Part shown: one piece after another, positions 16,903 to 24,700 of the stretch | How positions within the stretch are numbered: the stretch's first letter is position 1 | Layout of the letters: every line of letters begins with the position of its first letter | Source of the DNA: JAKFWI01 sp035549875 | Lineage (GTDB): Bacteria > Pseudomonadota > Alphaproteobacteria > Caulobacterales > Aquidulcibacteraceae | Assembly (NCBI GenBank): GCA_035549875.1 | Contig: DASZPV010000013.1 | Coordinates: 1-60,019 of the forward strand | Direction of reading: 5' to 3' | DNA length: 60,019 nucleotides | Made by a program: the position numbers and the translations under genes | Notes under the pieces: model-generated | What the model was told of the DNA's origin: nothing | Databases searched by the model: none | What the model saw: the letters and a program-made list of their open reading frames with translations, nothing else

Positions 16903-16925
16903 CGGTTCATGCTTAAATTCGGCGC

Positions 16926-18323
16926 ATGACGGACAACGCGCCCTATTTCTTTTGCGGCGTCGGCGGCAGCGGCATGCTGCCGCTGGCGCTTATCTTGCGG
17001 GGCCAGGGGCTCACGGTCGAAGGCTCGGACCGGTCGCACGATCAGGGCCGCACGCCGGAGAAGTTCGATTTCCTGCGCGCGCAAGGCGTCAGGTTGTTTC
17101 CGCAGGACGGCAGCGGCGTGACGCGCGCCGATCAGCGCGTCGTGATTTCGGCGGCGGTGGAAGAAACCGTGCCGGACGTGCAGGCCGCCCGCCGCGTCGG
17201 CGCCAGCCTGGTCAAGCGCGCGGAATTGCTGGCGGATTTGTTCAACGCCGCGCCGCGTGCGATCGCCGTCGGCGGCACAAGCGGCAAATCCACGACCACC
17301 GGCATGATTGGCTGGATCCTGACCGAGGCCGGCCTCGATCCCACGATCATGAACGGCGCGGTGATGAAGAATTTCGTGCGCGCCGATGCGCTGTTTGCTT
17401 CGGCGCGTGTGGGCAAGGGCGACATTTTCGTTTCAGAGGTCGATGAGAGCGATGGCTCGATCGCGCTCTATCGTCCGCGCATCGCGGTGCTGAACAATCT
17501 CGCGCTCGACCACAAGAGCCTCAACGAATTGCGCACCCTGTTCTCCGATTTCATAGGCAAGGGCGAAACGGTGGTGTTGAATCTCGACAATGCGGATGTG
17601 GCGGCCTTGGCGCCGAGCGCGCCCGGCAAGAGGCTGACCTATAGCCTGGATAATCCGGCGGCCAATTTTCTGGCCGCGCATATAATGCCGCAGCCAGACG
17701 GGATTTTGTTTGAGGTGCGCGAGCGCGATGGCGACGTTGTGGACGTTCGCCTGCGTACGCCCGGCCGTCATAATGTGTCGAACGCGCTCGCGGCGATCGC
17801 GGCGGCGCGCGCAATTGGCGTTCCGCTTTCTCAGGCGGTAGAGTCGCTGAAGCGGTTTTCGGGTATTCGCCGGCGCCTTGAGTTCGTTGGTTCGCGCGGC
17901 GGCGTGACGGTGTTCGACGATTTCGCGCATAACCCGGACAAGATCGAAGCCACGCTGAAAACGCTGCACGATTTTCCCGGCCGCCTGCTGATCATGTTCC
18001 AGCCGCATGGCTTCGGGCCGCTGAAACACATGAAAGACGCGCTGATCGATTGTTTCGCGCGCAATTTGGCGGTGGAAGATGTGCTGCTGATGCCCGAGCC
18101 GGTCTATTTCGGCGGCACGGTGGATCGCAGCGTCGGCAGCGCGGAGATCGTTTCTGGAATCGCCGCCGCCGGCCGCACGGCTTTGGCGCTGCCCGATCGC
18201 GCGGCGTGCGGCGAAGAACTGCTGAAGCTCGCAAAGCCTGGCGACCGCATCATCATAATGGGCGCGCGCGACGACACGCTTTCACAGTTCGCGGCAGATA
18301 TTCTAGCGCGGGTTGCCGGCTAA
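16926..18323 (+). CDS. MurC/Mpl-type Mur ligase
   Basis: A 465-residue Mur ligase. It has a Rossmann N-terminus FFCGVGGSGMLPLAL, the ATP loop GGTSGKSTTT (residues 116-125), the EVDESDGS and NNLALDHK central motifs, the HNVSNALAAIAAAR motif and DDFAHNPDKI. The N-terminus and overall order fit the MurC/Mpl branch, which adds L-Ala or a recycled tripeptide to UDP-MurNAc. It is not next to a division cell-wall cluster. It converges with ldcA-murD2-murL, which favours a recycling ligase (Mpl-like) or a dedicated second MurC; sequence reading cannot decide. It lies 23 bp after the HemY-like gene and overlaps ldcA at the 3' end. Confidence 0.8.
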   Translation: MTDNAPYFFCGVGGSGMLPLALILRGQGLTVEGSDRSHDQGRTPEKFDFLRAQGVRLFPQDGSGVTRADQRVVISAAVEETVPDVQAARRVGASLVKRAELLADLFNAAPRAIAVGGTSGKSTTTGMIGWILTEAGLDPTIMNGAVMKNFVRADALFASARVGKGDIFVSEVDESDGSIALYRPRIAVLNNLALDHKSLNELRTLFSDFIGKGETVVLNLDNADVAALAPSAPGKRLTYSLDNPAANFLAAHIMPQPDGILFEVRERDGDVVDVRLRTPGRHNVSNALAAIAAARAIGVPLSQAVESLKRFSGIRRRLEFVGSRGGVTVFDDFAHNPDKIEATLKTLHDFPGRLLIMFQPHGFGPLKHMKDALIDCFARNLAVEDVLLMPEPVYFGGTVDRSVGSAEIVSGIAAAGRTALALPDRAACGEELLKLAKPGDRIIIMGARDDTLSQFAADILARVAG

Positions 18324-19204
18324 ACTGTCAATCGCGCCGTGCTTTCACTGACATCGAGAGCGCAGGGCGCGCAGAGCGCCAGTGGTTTGTTATCTGCACC
18401 GTGGCCCACTGGCATGTCGGTTGCGATCGGAATGCTTGGAAAATGCAGCGCGGCGATCTGCTCCACCGTCTTGCCCCACGGAATCTCGTTGTCTTCGTTG
18501 TCGGTGAAGCTGCCGAGAGCAATGCCTTTAATGCTTATCGCAAGATCTGAATGCGCCAGACGCCAGAATAGTCGGTCGATGGCGTAGTAATATTCGCCAA
18601 CATCTTCGACACATAGGATCGTGCTAGGCCAATACGGTTGGAACGCCGTGCCCAGGAGTGTCGCCAGCACATGCAGATTGCCTGGCACTAACACCCCGTG
18701 CGTCGTTCCAGGACGGACGGGGATGAGATCGAATATGCGGGGTGCTGGAGTACCGGCCAGCATTTCGCCGCAGAAATGGAACGCGCGCTCAATATTATCG
18801 GCGCGGTCTTCATGGCGCAGATCGAACGGCATCGCCGCATGCACGGCCTGCACGGGCGAGCCGAGCGCGCGCTGATGCAACGCCGTCATGTCGCTATAGC
18901 CGACAAGCAATTTCTTGCGCGGGGCGGCCTTGAACTCAACCTTGTCTAGCAAGCGCGGCGCGCCATAGCCGCCGCGCGCGCACCAGATTATATCTACGTG
19001 CGGGTCCGCGATCGCCTGGTTCAGCGCGGCGGCGCGCGTGGCGTCATCGCCAGCGAGTTGGCCGTCGCGAATTGTGCATTGCGGCGCGATCTCGACTTTC
19101 GCGCCAGCGGCGTTGGCGAGCACGCTGAAGCGCTGGAGGATTTGTTCCTCCACCCAGCGGGCGGGCGCGACAACGCGGATCGTGCGGCCGGAGAGATCAG
19201 CCAT
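18320..19204 (-). CDS. ldcA: Muropeptide L,D-carboxypeptidase (S66 family)
   Basis: A 294-residue cytoplasmic peptidase of the S66 family, which removes the terminal D-Ala from recycled murein tetrapeptides to give tripeptides. The nucleophile is Ser104 in VGYSDMTAL, and CARGGYGA (residues 75-82) is the other family hallmark; the catalytic Glu and His lie in the ED-x-GEYYYAIDR and PVGHG regions. Its ATG overlaps the murD2 stop by eight bases, so murL-murD2-ldcA is one coupled unit. Its tripeptide product is the substrate of Mpl, whose candidate gene converges with it. Confidence 0.88.
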   Translation of the reverse strand: MADLSGRTIRVVAPARWVEEQILQRFSVLANAAGAKVEIAPQCTIRDGQLAGDDATRAAALNQAIADPHVDIIWCARGGYGAPRLLDKVEFKAAPRKKLLVGYSDMTALHQRALGSPVQAVHAAMPFDLRHEDRADNIERAFHFCGEMLAGTPAPRIFDLIPVRPGTTHGVLVPGNLHVLATLLGTAFQPYWPSTILCVEDVGEYYYAIDRLFWRLAHSDLAISIKGIALGSFTDNEDNEIPWGKTVEQIAALHFPSIPIATDMPVGHGADNKPLALCAPCALDVSESTARLTV

Positions 19205-20507
19205 CGGCTCTGGCTCTCGCGAATTCGGCGAAGCGGCGCGCGCGGTCCTGATAAGTGGCGCCAGGTTCGCTGGTGGCGCCGGCGGGCGAAAACAGGATCA
19301 CTTCGCATGGTTCGCTGTCGGCGAAAGCGGCGGTTAGCGCCTCGTCGAGCGAATTGACGACGGCGGCGCGTTTCAGTTGCGAGGCGAAGCGCGGGATCGA
19401 GTCGCCATAGGCGTACACCGAAACATCAGCCCGACTGTTCACGTAGTCGATCAATGTCGTAAAGTCCTGTTCGCGATTGCGCCCGCCCATGATGAGGCGC
19501 ACCGGCCGGTCTGGCCAGCGCTGAAGCGCGGCCATCGTGGCCTGCGGGATGGTCGCCAGCGCGTCATCGATCCAGAAGCGGCCCGCAAATTCCCCGATCA
19601 GGTTCTGACGCGAGGGCAGGCCGGACCAAACAGCAAGCGCTTCGTCCGCCGCGGCGCACAGCAAGGACAAATCCTCCTTGCTGGCGATGGCCGCGGTAGC
19701 CAGCGCCATTGCGAAATTGTGCGCGAGCAGCGGGTTGGCGCTTAGGCGCTTCGCCGAAGGTTCAGACAGCGTCGCCCGCGCGACCGCTGGGCCGACGCGC
19801 AAGGTTACGACGGCTTCCGCAACGGTGACCGTGTCGTCGGCAAACACAAAGCTATTGGGCAGATGCGCGACGTGCGCGGCCAGGCCCCGCGGAATCACGC
19901 CGATACAGGCAGGGTCAATAGCGAACGGGCGCAGTTTTGCGGTGAGGTAATTGGCAAAGCCGCCGTGCCAGTCGAGATGTTCGGGATAGAGCGTCGTCAG
20001 TGCGTGTACCGGCGCGGCGGCGGGAATGTCGTGCAATTGATAGGAGGATGTCTCGAACACCCAGCGTTCGCCGCGCGGCGGCGCCTCGGGCACAACGCCG
20101 ATATTGCCGCCGGCGCGGACATTGATGTTCGCGTGCTCTAGGATGGAGGCGCAAAGCGCCGTCGTCGTGCTCTTGCCTTTGCTGCCGGTAATCGTCGCTA
20201 GAACGGCGCGCCGATGACGGGCGAGCCAATAACCGAGATAGGTCGTGACCTCGGCGCCGTTTTCACCCAGCGCAACGAGAAAAGCGTGGCGCGGCGGCAT
20301 GCCGGGCGCGCGCAAGAACAGAGTTTCGCGATAGTCGCGGTCATTATCGGGTAAGGGCGCTACGCCGTGCGCGGCCGCGAAGGCGCGCGCTTTTTCGGCG
20401 TTGTCGTCATACACGAGCAGCGGCGTCTGCGGCGCCGTTTCATGAAAATAAGCACTCGCGGCTTGCGCCTCGCGGCCGGCGCCGATGAGCACGATCCGGC
20501 GCGGCAT
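19197..20507 (-). CDS. murD2: MurD2-like ligase (UDP-MurNAc-L-Ala:L-Glu ligase)
   Basis: A 436-residue MurD-type ligase with the ATP loop TGSKGKSTTT (residues 107-116), ETSSYQL, YPEHLDWHG, and the C-terminal MGGRNREQDF and ILFSPAGATS segments. The start at 20507 overlaps the murL stop by one base (TGATG); a longer frame upstream has no support. In Xanthomonas, MurD2 attaches L-Glu, not D-Glu, to UDP-MurNAc-L-Ala, and MurL then epimerises it. The direct pairing with murL is the reason for this call over ordinary MurD. Confidence 0.85.
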   Translation of the reverse strand: MPRRIVLIGAGREAQAASAYFHETAPQTPLLVYDDNAEKARAFAAAHGVAPLPDNDRDYRETLFLRAPGMPPRHAFLVALGENGAEVTTYLGYWLARHRRAVLATITGSKGKSTTTALCASILEHANINVRAGGNIGVVPEAPPRGERWVFETSSYQLHDIPAAAPVHALTTLYPEHLDWHGGFANYLTAKLRPFAIDPACIGVIPRGLAAHVAHLPNSFVFADDTVTVAEAVVTLRVGPAVARATLSEPSAKRLSANPLLAHNFAMALATAAIASKEDLSLLCAAADEALAVWSGLPSRQNLIGEFAGRFWIDDALATIPQATMAALQRWPDRPVRLIMGGRNREQDFTTLIDYVNSRADVSVYAYGDSIPRFASQLKRAAVVNSLDEALTAAFADSEPCEVILFSPAGATSEPGATYQDRARRFAEFARARADG

Positions 20508-21856
20508 CAAACGTTTTCCGGCACGGCGATGAAGCTCATGGCGGGCGGAAGGAAACCTGGGCCGAACGTTGAAAGCGACGCGTTGAAATGCGCCGTGAGC
20601 GCCGCCGTACTCACGCGGTCGCGCAGTTTCGGCGCCAGCGTGCGCACGATAAGCGCATCGCGCCAGTCCGGCTCGTCGAGCAGATGCGACAAGGCGGCGG
20701 AGACCTCCTCTATCGTGCCGACGCATTCCCAGGGTTTGGCGTCAGTGAAGCCGGCGAGTTCCTCGGCGAGCGGCAAATTGGCCGGGTTGTCCAGTACGTC
20801 CGAGCCGAACAGCGATACGCTCTGCGCGCGCCGCAAGAACGGCGCCATGATCAGGGCGGTGAAGACGCATTTGGCGCATTGCCCGCACCAGCGCCCGACG
20901 GCAAGCGCCTTCGATCTGTCGGAAAACACGAAATTGCGGTTGCAGGAACGGAAGCGCGCCAGCGGGCCCGGCAGGCGCGCCAGTTGCTGTGCGATCCAGA
21001 GTTCGCTGACCGGGCGGAGCGCGGAGAAATAATCCGGCCCGTTAGGAGAAGCGGCGAACACGGCCTCGCGGATGAGTTTTTCGGCGCGGAAGGTTTTGCT
21101 GAACTGATGATTCACGTCGTGGCCATCGACGGTAAGGGTGGCTTCATCGGCCGAGCGTTCGTTAGCGAACACAACCCAATCGGCGCCGGTGAAACAGGCG
21201 TGCAGAATCAGGATCAGCGAATTGATCGCGGTGACCGGAATGTGGCCGTTGAGCGCGCCGGCCTTGTTCGCAGCGAGCAGGCGCGGGTCGAGCGTGCGGT
21301 CTATGAAGGTCACGGGCGCGTCAGTGCAATCTTCGATCACGCGCTTGATTTTGTCAGATAGCGCGACAGTGGCGAGATCGGCGGCAACGCCCGCGCGCTG
21401 GACGAGCGACAGCGCGACGTGGCTGTCCATGCCGCCACCGAACGCCACGACGGCGCGCGCGGGCGGGCGCGAGGCGCCGGTCAAGGCGGGCGCGCTGCGC
21501 GGCGTTGGCGCATCCGGCGTGAACTTCAGGCGAGGCGGATAGGGCAAATTGTTGCGGACGTAGAACTCGCCGAGGCCTTCGCTGTAGAGCGCGTGCGCCA
21601 GATCGCGCGCCGCGGCGCTGGCGAATGGCGCTGCGAGCCCGATGGTCCCGCTGGCATTGGCCTTGTAATAAGACACCCCGATCGCGACGGCGGCGAGATC
21701 CAGCAGGCGGGCCTGTATGGGCGTCGGCGCAGCCGCGCGCGGGAAGCGCAAAACCTCCTCGAATGCGCCGAACCGCGTGCAGCGATAGCTGAACGCAAAA
21801 CCGCCGGGCTCGCCGGACGGCCGCCAGCCCAGGACCTGGAAGCTGGCCTCGGTCAT
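20507..21856 (-). CDS. murL: UDP-MurNAc-L-Ala-L-Glu epimerase
   Basis: A 449-residue protein matching the MurL family, which uses ATP to epimerise the terminal L-Glu of UDP-MurNAc-L-Ala-L-Glu to D-Glu. It has an ATP-pyrophosphatase-like loop FGGGMDSHVAL (residues 139-149), NERSADE (232-238), YFSALRPVSEL (276-286) and a cysteine cluster RWCGQCAKC (322-330). The ATG at 21856 is preferred to a TTG at 21916. It is the first gene of murL-murD2-ldcA. The route replaces glutamate racemase; whether murI exists elsewhere in this genome cannot be seen here. Confidence 0.86.
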   Translation of the reverse strand: MTEASFQVLGWRPSGEPGGFAFSYRCTRFGAFEEVLRFPRAAAPTPIQARLLDLAAVAIGVSYYKANASGTIGLAAPFASAAARDLAHALYSEGLGEFYVRNNLPYPPRLKFTPDAPTPRSAPALTGASRPPARAVVAFGGGMDSHVALSLVQRAGVAADLATVALSDKIKRVIEDCTDAPVTFIDRTLDPRLLAANKAGALNGHIPVTAINSLILILHACFTGADWVVFANERSADEATLTVDGHDVNHQFSKTFRAEKLIREAVFAASPNGPDYFSALRPVSELWIAQQLARLPGPLARFRSCNRNFVFSDRSKALAVGRWCGQCAKCVFTALIMAPFLRRAQSVSLFGSDVLDNPANLPLAEELAGFTDAKPWECVGTIEEVSAALSHLLDEPDWRDALIVRTLAPKLRDRVSTAALTAHFNASLSTFGPGFLPPAMSFIAVPENV

Positions 21857-22028
21857 AACTGGCAAGCGCTCTTGGCCGCCGGGGCGTGGAGCGCACAAAT
21901 TGTCCGGCGGGGGCAAATCACCTCGTTAATATAGGCGGCCCCTTGGGCCCGGGATACGCCCTGGCGGCCAAGCGGCGTGGAAAAGCCAATGCAAACAGCC
22001 GCCGGCCCGCGCGATAGGGGCGGGGCAG

Positions 22029-22058
22029 TTGGGATTGTAGCCGGGGACGGAATTTAGT
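22029..22058 (+). promoter_or_regulatory. Possible promoter of tRNA-Thr
   Basis: TTGGGA and TTTAGT, 18 bp apart, lie 30 bp before the tRNA. This is the best sigma-70-like pair in the 230-bp gap between murL and the tRNA, but both hexamers are imperfect. Confidence 0.28.
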
Positions 22059-22087
22059 AGGCCAACCCCCCGCTGGCCAAAACCGGC

Positions 22088-22163
22088 GCCGCCTTAGCTC
22101 AGCCGGTAGAGCACCGCATTCGTAATGCGGGGGTCGCGTGTTCGAGTCACGCAGGCGGCACCA
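22088..22163 (+). tRNA. tRNA-Thr (anticodon CGT), CCA encoded
   Basis: The cloverleaf can be folded by eye. The acceptor stem GCCGCCT pairs with AGGCGGC. The D arm is AGCTC...GAGC. The anticodon stem CCGCA/TGCGG encloses TTCGTAA with anticodon CGT, reading ACG. The T arm is GCGTG TTCGAGT CACGC. Discriminator A and an encoded CCA end at 22163. A short variable loop of five bases is normal for a class I tRNA. The 3' end borders a decayed mobile insert, so it probably served as an integration site. Confidence 0.95.
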
Positions 22164-22463
22164 TCACCCCATTTCCGGCCATTTCAGCACACTGTCTCAG
22201 GCCGTCTCAAATCGTCTCAAAATAATTGATTTAAAAGAGTTTATCGCGGATTTGGCGGTGGCGATTGCTGTCGCGCGCCGACCCGGCGCGTCTCATTGAT
22301 TTCACCCGGTTGTTGGGGAACGTTGGGAAGAAATTCGGCCCCTGCGGTTTTCCCAACAAAACGAGTCATGGCCAGCAAGTTTTCCAATCATCTCAAGGAT
22401 TCCGTGTTGGGAAAATCGCGCAGAAGGCTGACGGGGAAGCTGTGACTCGATCACCCCTACGCA
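22164..22463. other. Gene-free left flank of mobile remnant
   Basis: No supportable gene is visible between the tRNA and the relaxase remnant. The first 60 bp hold the phased GTCTCA repeats and an AT-rich run (AAATAATTGATTTAAAAGAG), unlike the GC-rich surroundings. The rest reads through with stops in all plus frames. An integrase would be expected next to the tRNA but is absent, in line with deletion of much of the element. Confidence 0.45.
22194..22219 (+). repeat. Three GTCTCA repeats, 10-bp period
   Basis: GTCTCA occurs at 22194, 22204 and 22214, exactly one helical turn apart, starting 30 bp after the tRNA-Thr CCA. The spacing and place suit binding sites for an integrase or its accessory protein in an attachment site. 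No integrase gene remains nearby. Confidence 0.5.
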
Positions 22464-22928
22464 TAAGCCGCTTCGCAACACGCTCGGCGGACACATCGCG
22501 ATCGCGTGCTGGCGCGCGATGTACCGATGCCGGATGGGCCGGGCCGCTTCGCGCAAGAGTTCGAGCAAAGGCAGCGGCTCTTCCTGATCGAGCAGGGCTT
22601 GATGGGCTGCACCGATATGGCGCTGTCGCCGGATGCGCTCGACCGGCTTGCGTCGCGCGAACTTCAATCCATGGCGCACCGGCTGGAAAAAGAACTTGGA
22701 CGACCGATCCTCACGCAACTTGGCGCGCATTTCGACGGCGTGTATGCGCGCCGTCGACCTGTTTCAGGGACGCTACGCGCTCCTCTGGGAGCGCGAGACG
22801 GCGCAGCTTGTCCCTTGGCGGCCACGCTGGAGCATTTCGCGGGGCGGCATGTGCAAGGCTTCGTGCGCGGACAATTGATCTCGTGGGGTCTATGGCGCGG
22901 AAGCACGGTGGGGCTGCCGCCGATGTAA
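22464..22928 (+). pseudogene. Decayed C-terminus of DUF3363 (RlxS-type) relaxase
   Basis: Three pieces in two frames make up the end of a DUF3363-type conjugative relaxase. Frame 1 reads RLFLIEQGLM, then DALDRLASRELQSMAHRLEKELG and HFDGVYARR up to about 22750. Frame 2 continues VDLFQGRYALLWE and LVPWRP to about 22825. Frame 1 then resumes with TLEHFAGRHVQGF and ends RGQLISWGLWRG before a TAA at 22926. Family members show the same order: IEQGL, RRELE, GVYRR, LASGRFA, LVPWRP, LE...G+.V.G. Two compensating frameshifts and an absent N-terminal nuclease domain make it non-functional. Confidence 0.75.
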
Positions 22929-23033
22929 CGGCGCGCTCTACGGTGTATTTGCGCCATTGGCTCATGATATCAAGCGGCGCAGCAGAGTGCTGGCGGGCCG
23001 CCGATGGCATAATATCAGCAGGGGATTTGTAGG

Positions 23034-23234
23034 ATGACGGGACGCCGTCCGTTTTCAGATTTGACACAGGGCTGGAGCCCTAAACGAATCGCGCGGAACA
23101 AGACCAATAAGGCCGCGTTCGCGACCGAATTTGGCATTCCCTATCGACCGTCCGCATTGACCGACGCCGTGGAGGAAAGCTTCCCCGCGCCAACGGACGC
23201 CAAATCAGATGTTGCGCCCGGAATTCGTCGATGA
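23034..23234 (+). CDS. Small 66-aa protein coupled to DUF1186/SEC-C gene
   Basis: A 66-residue, rather polar protein beginning MTGRRPFSDLTQGWSPKR and followed by a basic, Lys/Arg-rich stretch; it has no membrane segment or recognised domain. Its N-terminus faintly recalls the leader of small antitoxin-like proteins (a DLT...SP.R pattern), but there is no helix-turn-helix after it, so this is not claimed. The stop overlaps the downstream start (ATGA), which supports it as a real translated gene. It is part of the cargo of the tRNA-Thr insert. Confidence 0.55.
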   Translation: MTGRRPFSDLTQGWSPKRIARNKTNKAAFATEFGIPYRPSALTDAVEESFPAPTDAKSDVAPGIRR

Positions 23235-24634
23235 CGACCAACATTGAGGTTTTGATCAAAGACATCGGCAACGCCGACCGCGTTCCTGACGCGGCGCTGA
23301 CCGCGCTCATGCCTTACGCCGCCGAATTGATGTCGCGTCTTGAGGCGCTCGCGCGCCGGCGCATGGAGGGGGATTGGCTCTTTCCGACCGAGGACAATCT
23401 CCTCTTCTATGGTCTCTTCGTTCTCGCCGTGGCCAAGGAGCGCCGCTTCTGGCCGACATGGCTGGAGATGCTCAGCGTTTCTGATGACGGATTGGAAGGC
23501 CTGTTCGGCGACGGGGCGATCATGTCCATCCGCGCCATTACGCTCGGCCTTGTGGGGAGCGATGGGGAAGCTGTCGCGGAACTGGCCGCAAGCGTCGATC
23601 TCGCAAGTGACGCGCGCGCCGGCCTCGTCGAGGCGCTGGCGCGGCTCATGTGCGAGGGAAGATACCCGCGCGAGAAATTCGTTGCCTTGATTGATAGGCT
23701 CGCGACGCTTGAAGGGACCGACAACGATGACGGCTGCAAATGGTGCGTCCAAGAAGCGATCGTGCTCGGCGGCATCGGCGAGCGGGCCGACCTGCTGGAC
23801 AGCCTGTGGCGCACGGAAGCTTTCTCCGTCTGGAACGACGCCGACAAGGCCGAGGCGCGCGAATTGCTGGCGGCGGCCGTCGCAAACCCCGCCGATCTGA
23901 CACGCTTCGAAGAGGGTGGAATCGCCGCGCCGAAGGCGCCAACCGATGCGCTGCGTTGGCTTAAAGCTATACAGCAGCACAACCGTGATTCAGATCGCAT
24001 CGCTGGTCTCACATGGCGCGAGCGGGAATGGCTTGCCGGCATTCTGCAGAAAACAGACCCGCCGGACGAAGCCATGAGCTTCGAGGAGCTTGATGGTTTC
24101 TTCCACGCTCTCATCATCGGACCAGACATGGTGATGCCGTCCGAATATTTGCGCGAGATCTGGGGCGAAGGGCCGGTGTTCGACAGCGATGCGCAGGTGC
24201 GCGAGGTGATGGGCCTCATCCAGCGGCATTGGAATGCGATCGCTGGACGAACCGCGGCGAGCGCGCCGCCAGTGATGTGGCTGGAGCCGTCTGAGGAAGA
24301 CCCGCCAGGAACCCGCTGGGCATGTGGCTTCGCGCGCGGCGTGGCCCTGCGGGCGCAATCATGGGAAGGTGTCGCCGAGGAAGAGGTGGCCGTCATGGCG
24401 CTCGACTGCATCCTGGCGCTTGAATCTGGCGAGATAGAGCCATGGGAGCGCAGTGAGTTCCTGCACATGCTGGCCGATCACTTCACCATGCTCGCGGAGT
24501 TTTGGCGCGAGCATCGATCGCCACGCATCCCTCTGCGCACCAACAAGGTCGGCCGCAACGAGCCGTGTCCGTGTGGCTCAGGAAAGAAATGGAAGAAATG
24601 CTGCGGCGCTGTCCCGCCGACGACGATGCATTGA
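23231..24634 (+). CDS. DUF1186 / YecA-like / SEC-C multidomain protein
   Basis: A 467-residue cytoplasmic protein built from three recognisable parts. The N-terminal half (about residues 1-230) is a helical-repeat region in the style of DUF1186. A middle part with MSFEELDGFFHALIIGPDMV (about 285-304) and DAQVREVMGLIQRHWNAI matches the UPF0149/YecA pattern. The end has a SEC-C zinc motif, VGRNEPCPCGSGKKWKKCC (about 440-458). Such proteins are thought to bind the ribosome or SecA through the SEC-C module. It overlaps the 66-aa gene by four bases and sits beside a relaxase remnant, so it is probably transferred cargo. Function unknown. Confidence 0.78.
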   Translation: MTTNIEVLIKDIGNADRVPDAALTALMPYAAELMSRLEALARRRMEGDWLFPTEDNLLFYGLFVLAVAKERRFWPTWLEMLSVSDDGLEGLFGDGAIMSIRAITLGLVGSDGEAVAELAASVDLASDARAGLVEALARLMCEGRYPREKFVALIDRLATLEGTDNDDGCKWCVQEAIVLGGIGERADLLDSLWRTEAFSVWNDADKAEARELLAAAVANPADLTRFEEGGIAAPKAPTDALRWLKAIQQHNRDSDRIAGLTWREREWLAGILQKTDPPDEAMSFEELDGFFHALIIGPDMVMPSEYLREIWGEGPVFDSDAQVREVMGLIQRHWNAIAGRTAASAPPVMWLEPSEEDPPGTRWACGFARGVALRAQSWEGVAEEEVAVMALDCILALESGEIEPWERSEFLHMLADHFTMLAEFWREHRSPRIPLRTNKVGRNEPCPCGSGKKWKKCCGAVPPTTMH

Positions 24635-24700
24635 CGATTTGAATCAATGGGCTTTGCGTGCGCGAACTGGGCGCTTGGCTGAGCAGGGGGAAATGCCGCG

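Noticed and set aside
22302..22730. 142-codon minus-strand frame next to tRNA-Thr
   Set aside because: It is antisense to the relaxase remnant, which has clear family resemblance on the plus strand.
24635..24700. Right-hand copy of the tRNA-Thr 3' end as attR
   Set aside because: No repeat of the GTTCGAGTCACGCAGG stretch was seen between the insert cargo and the ligase gene.
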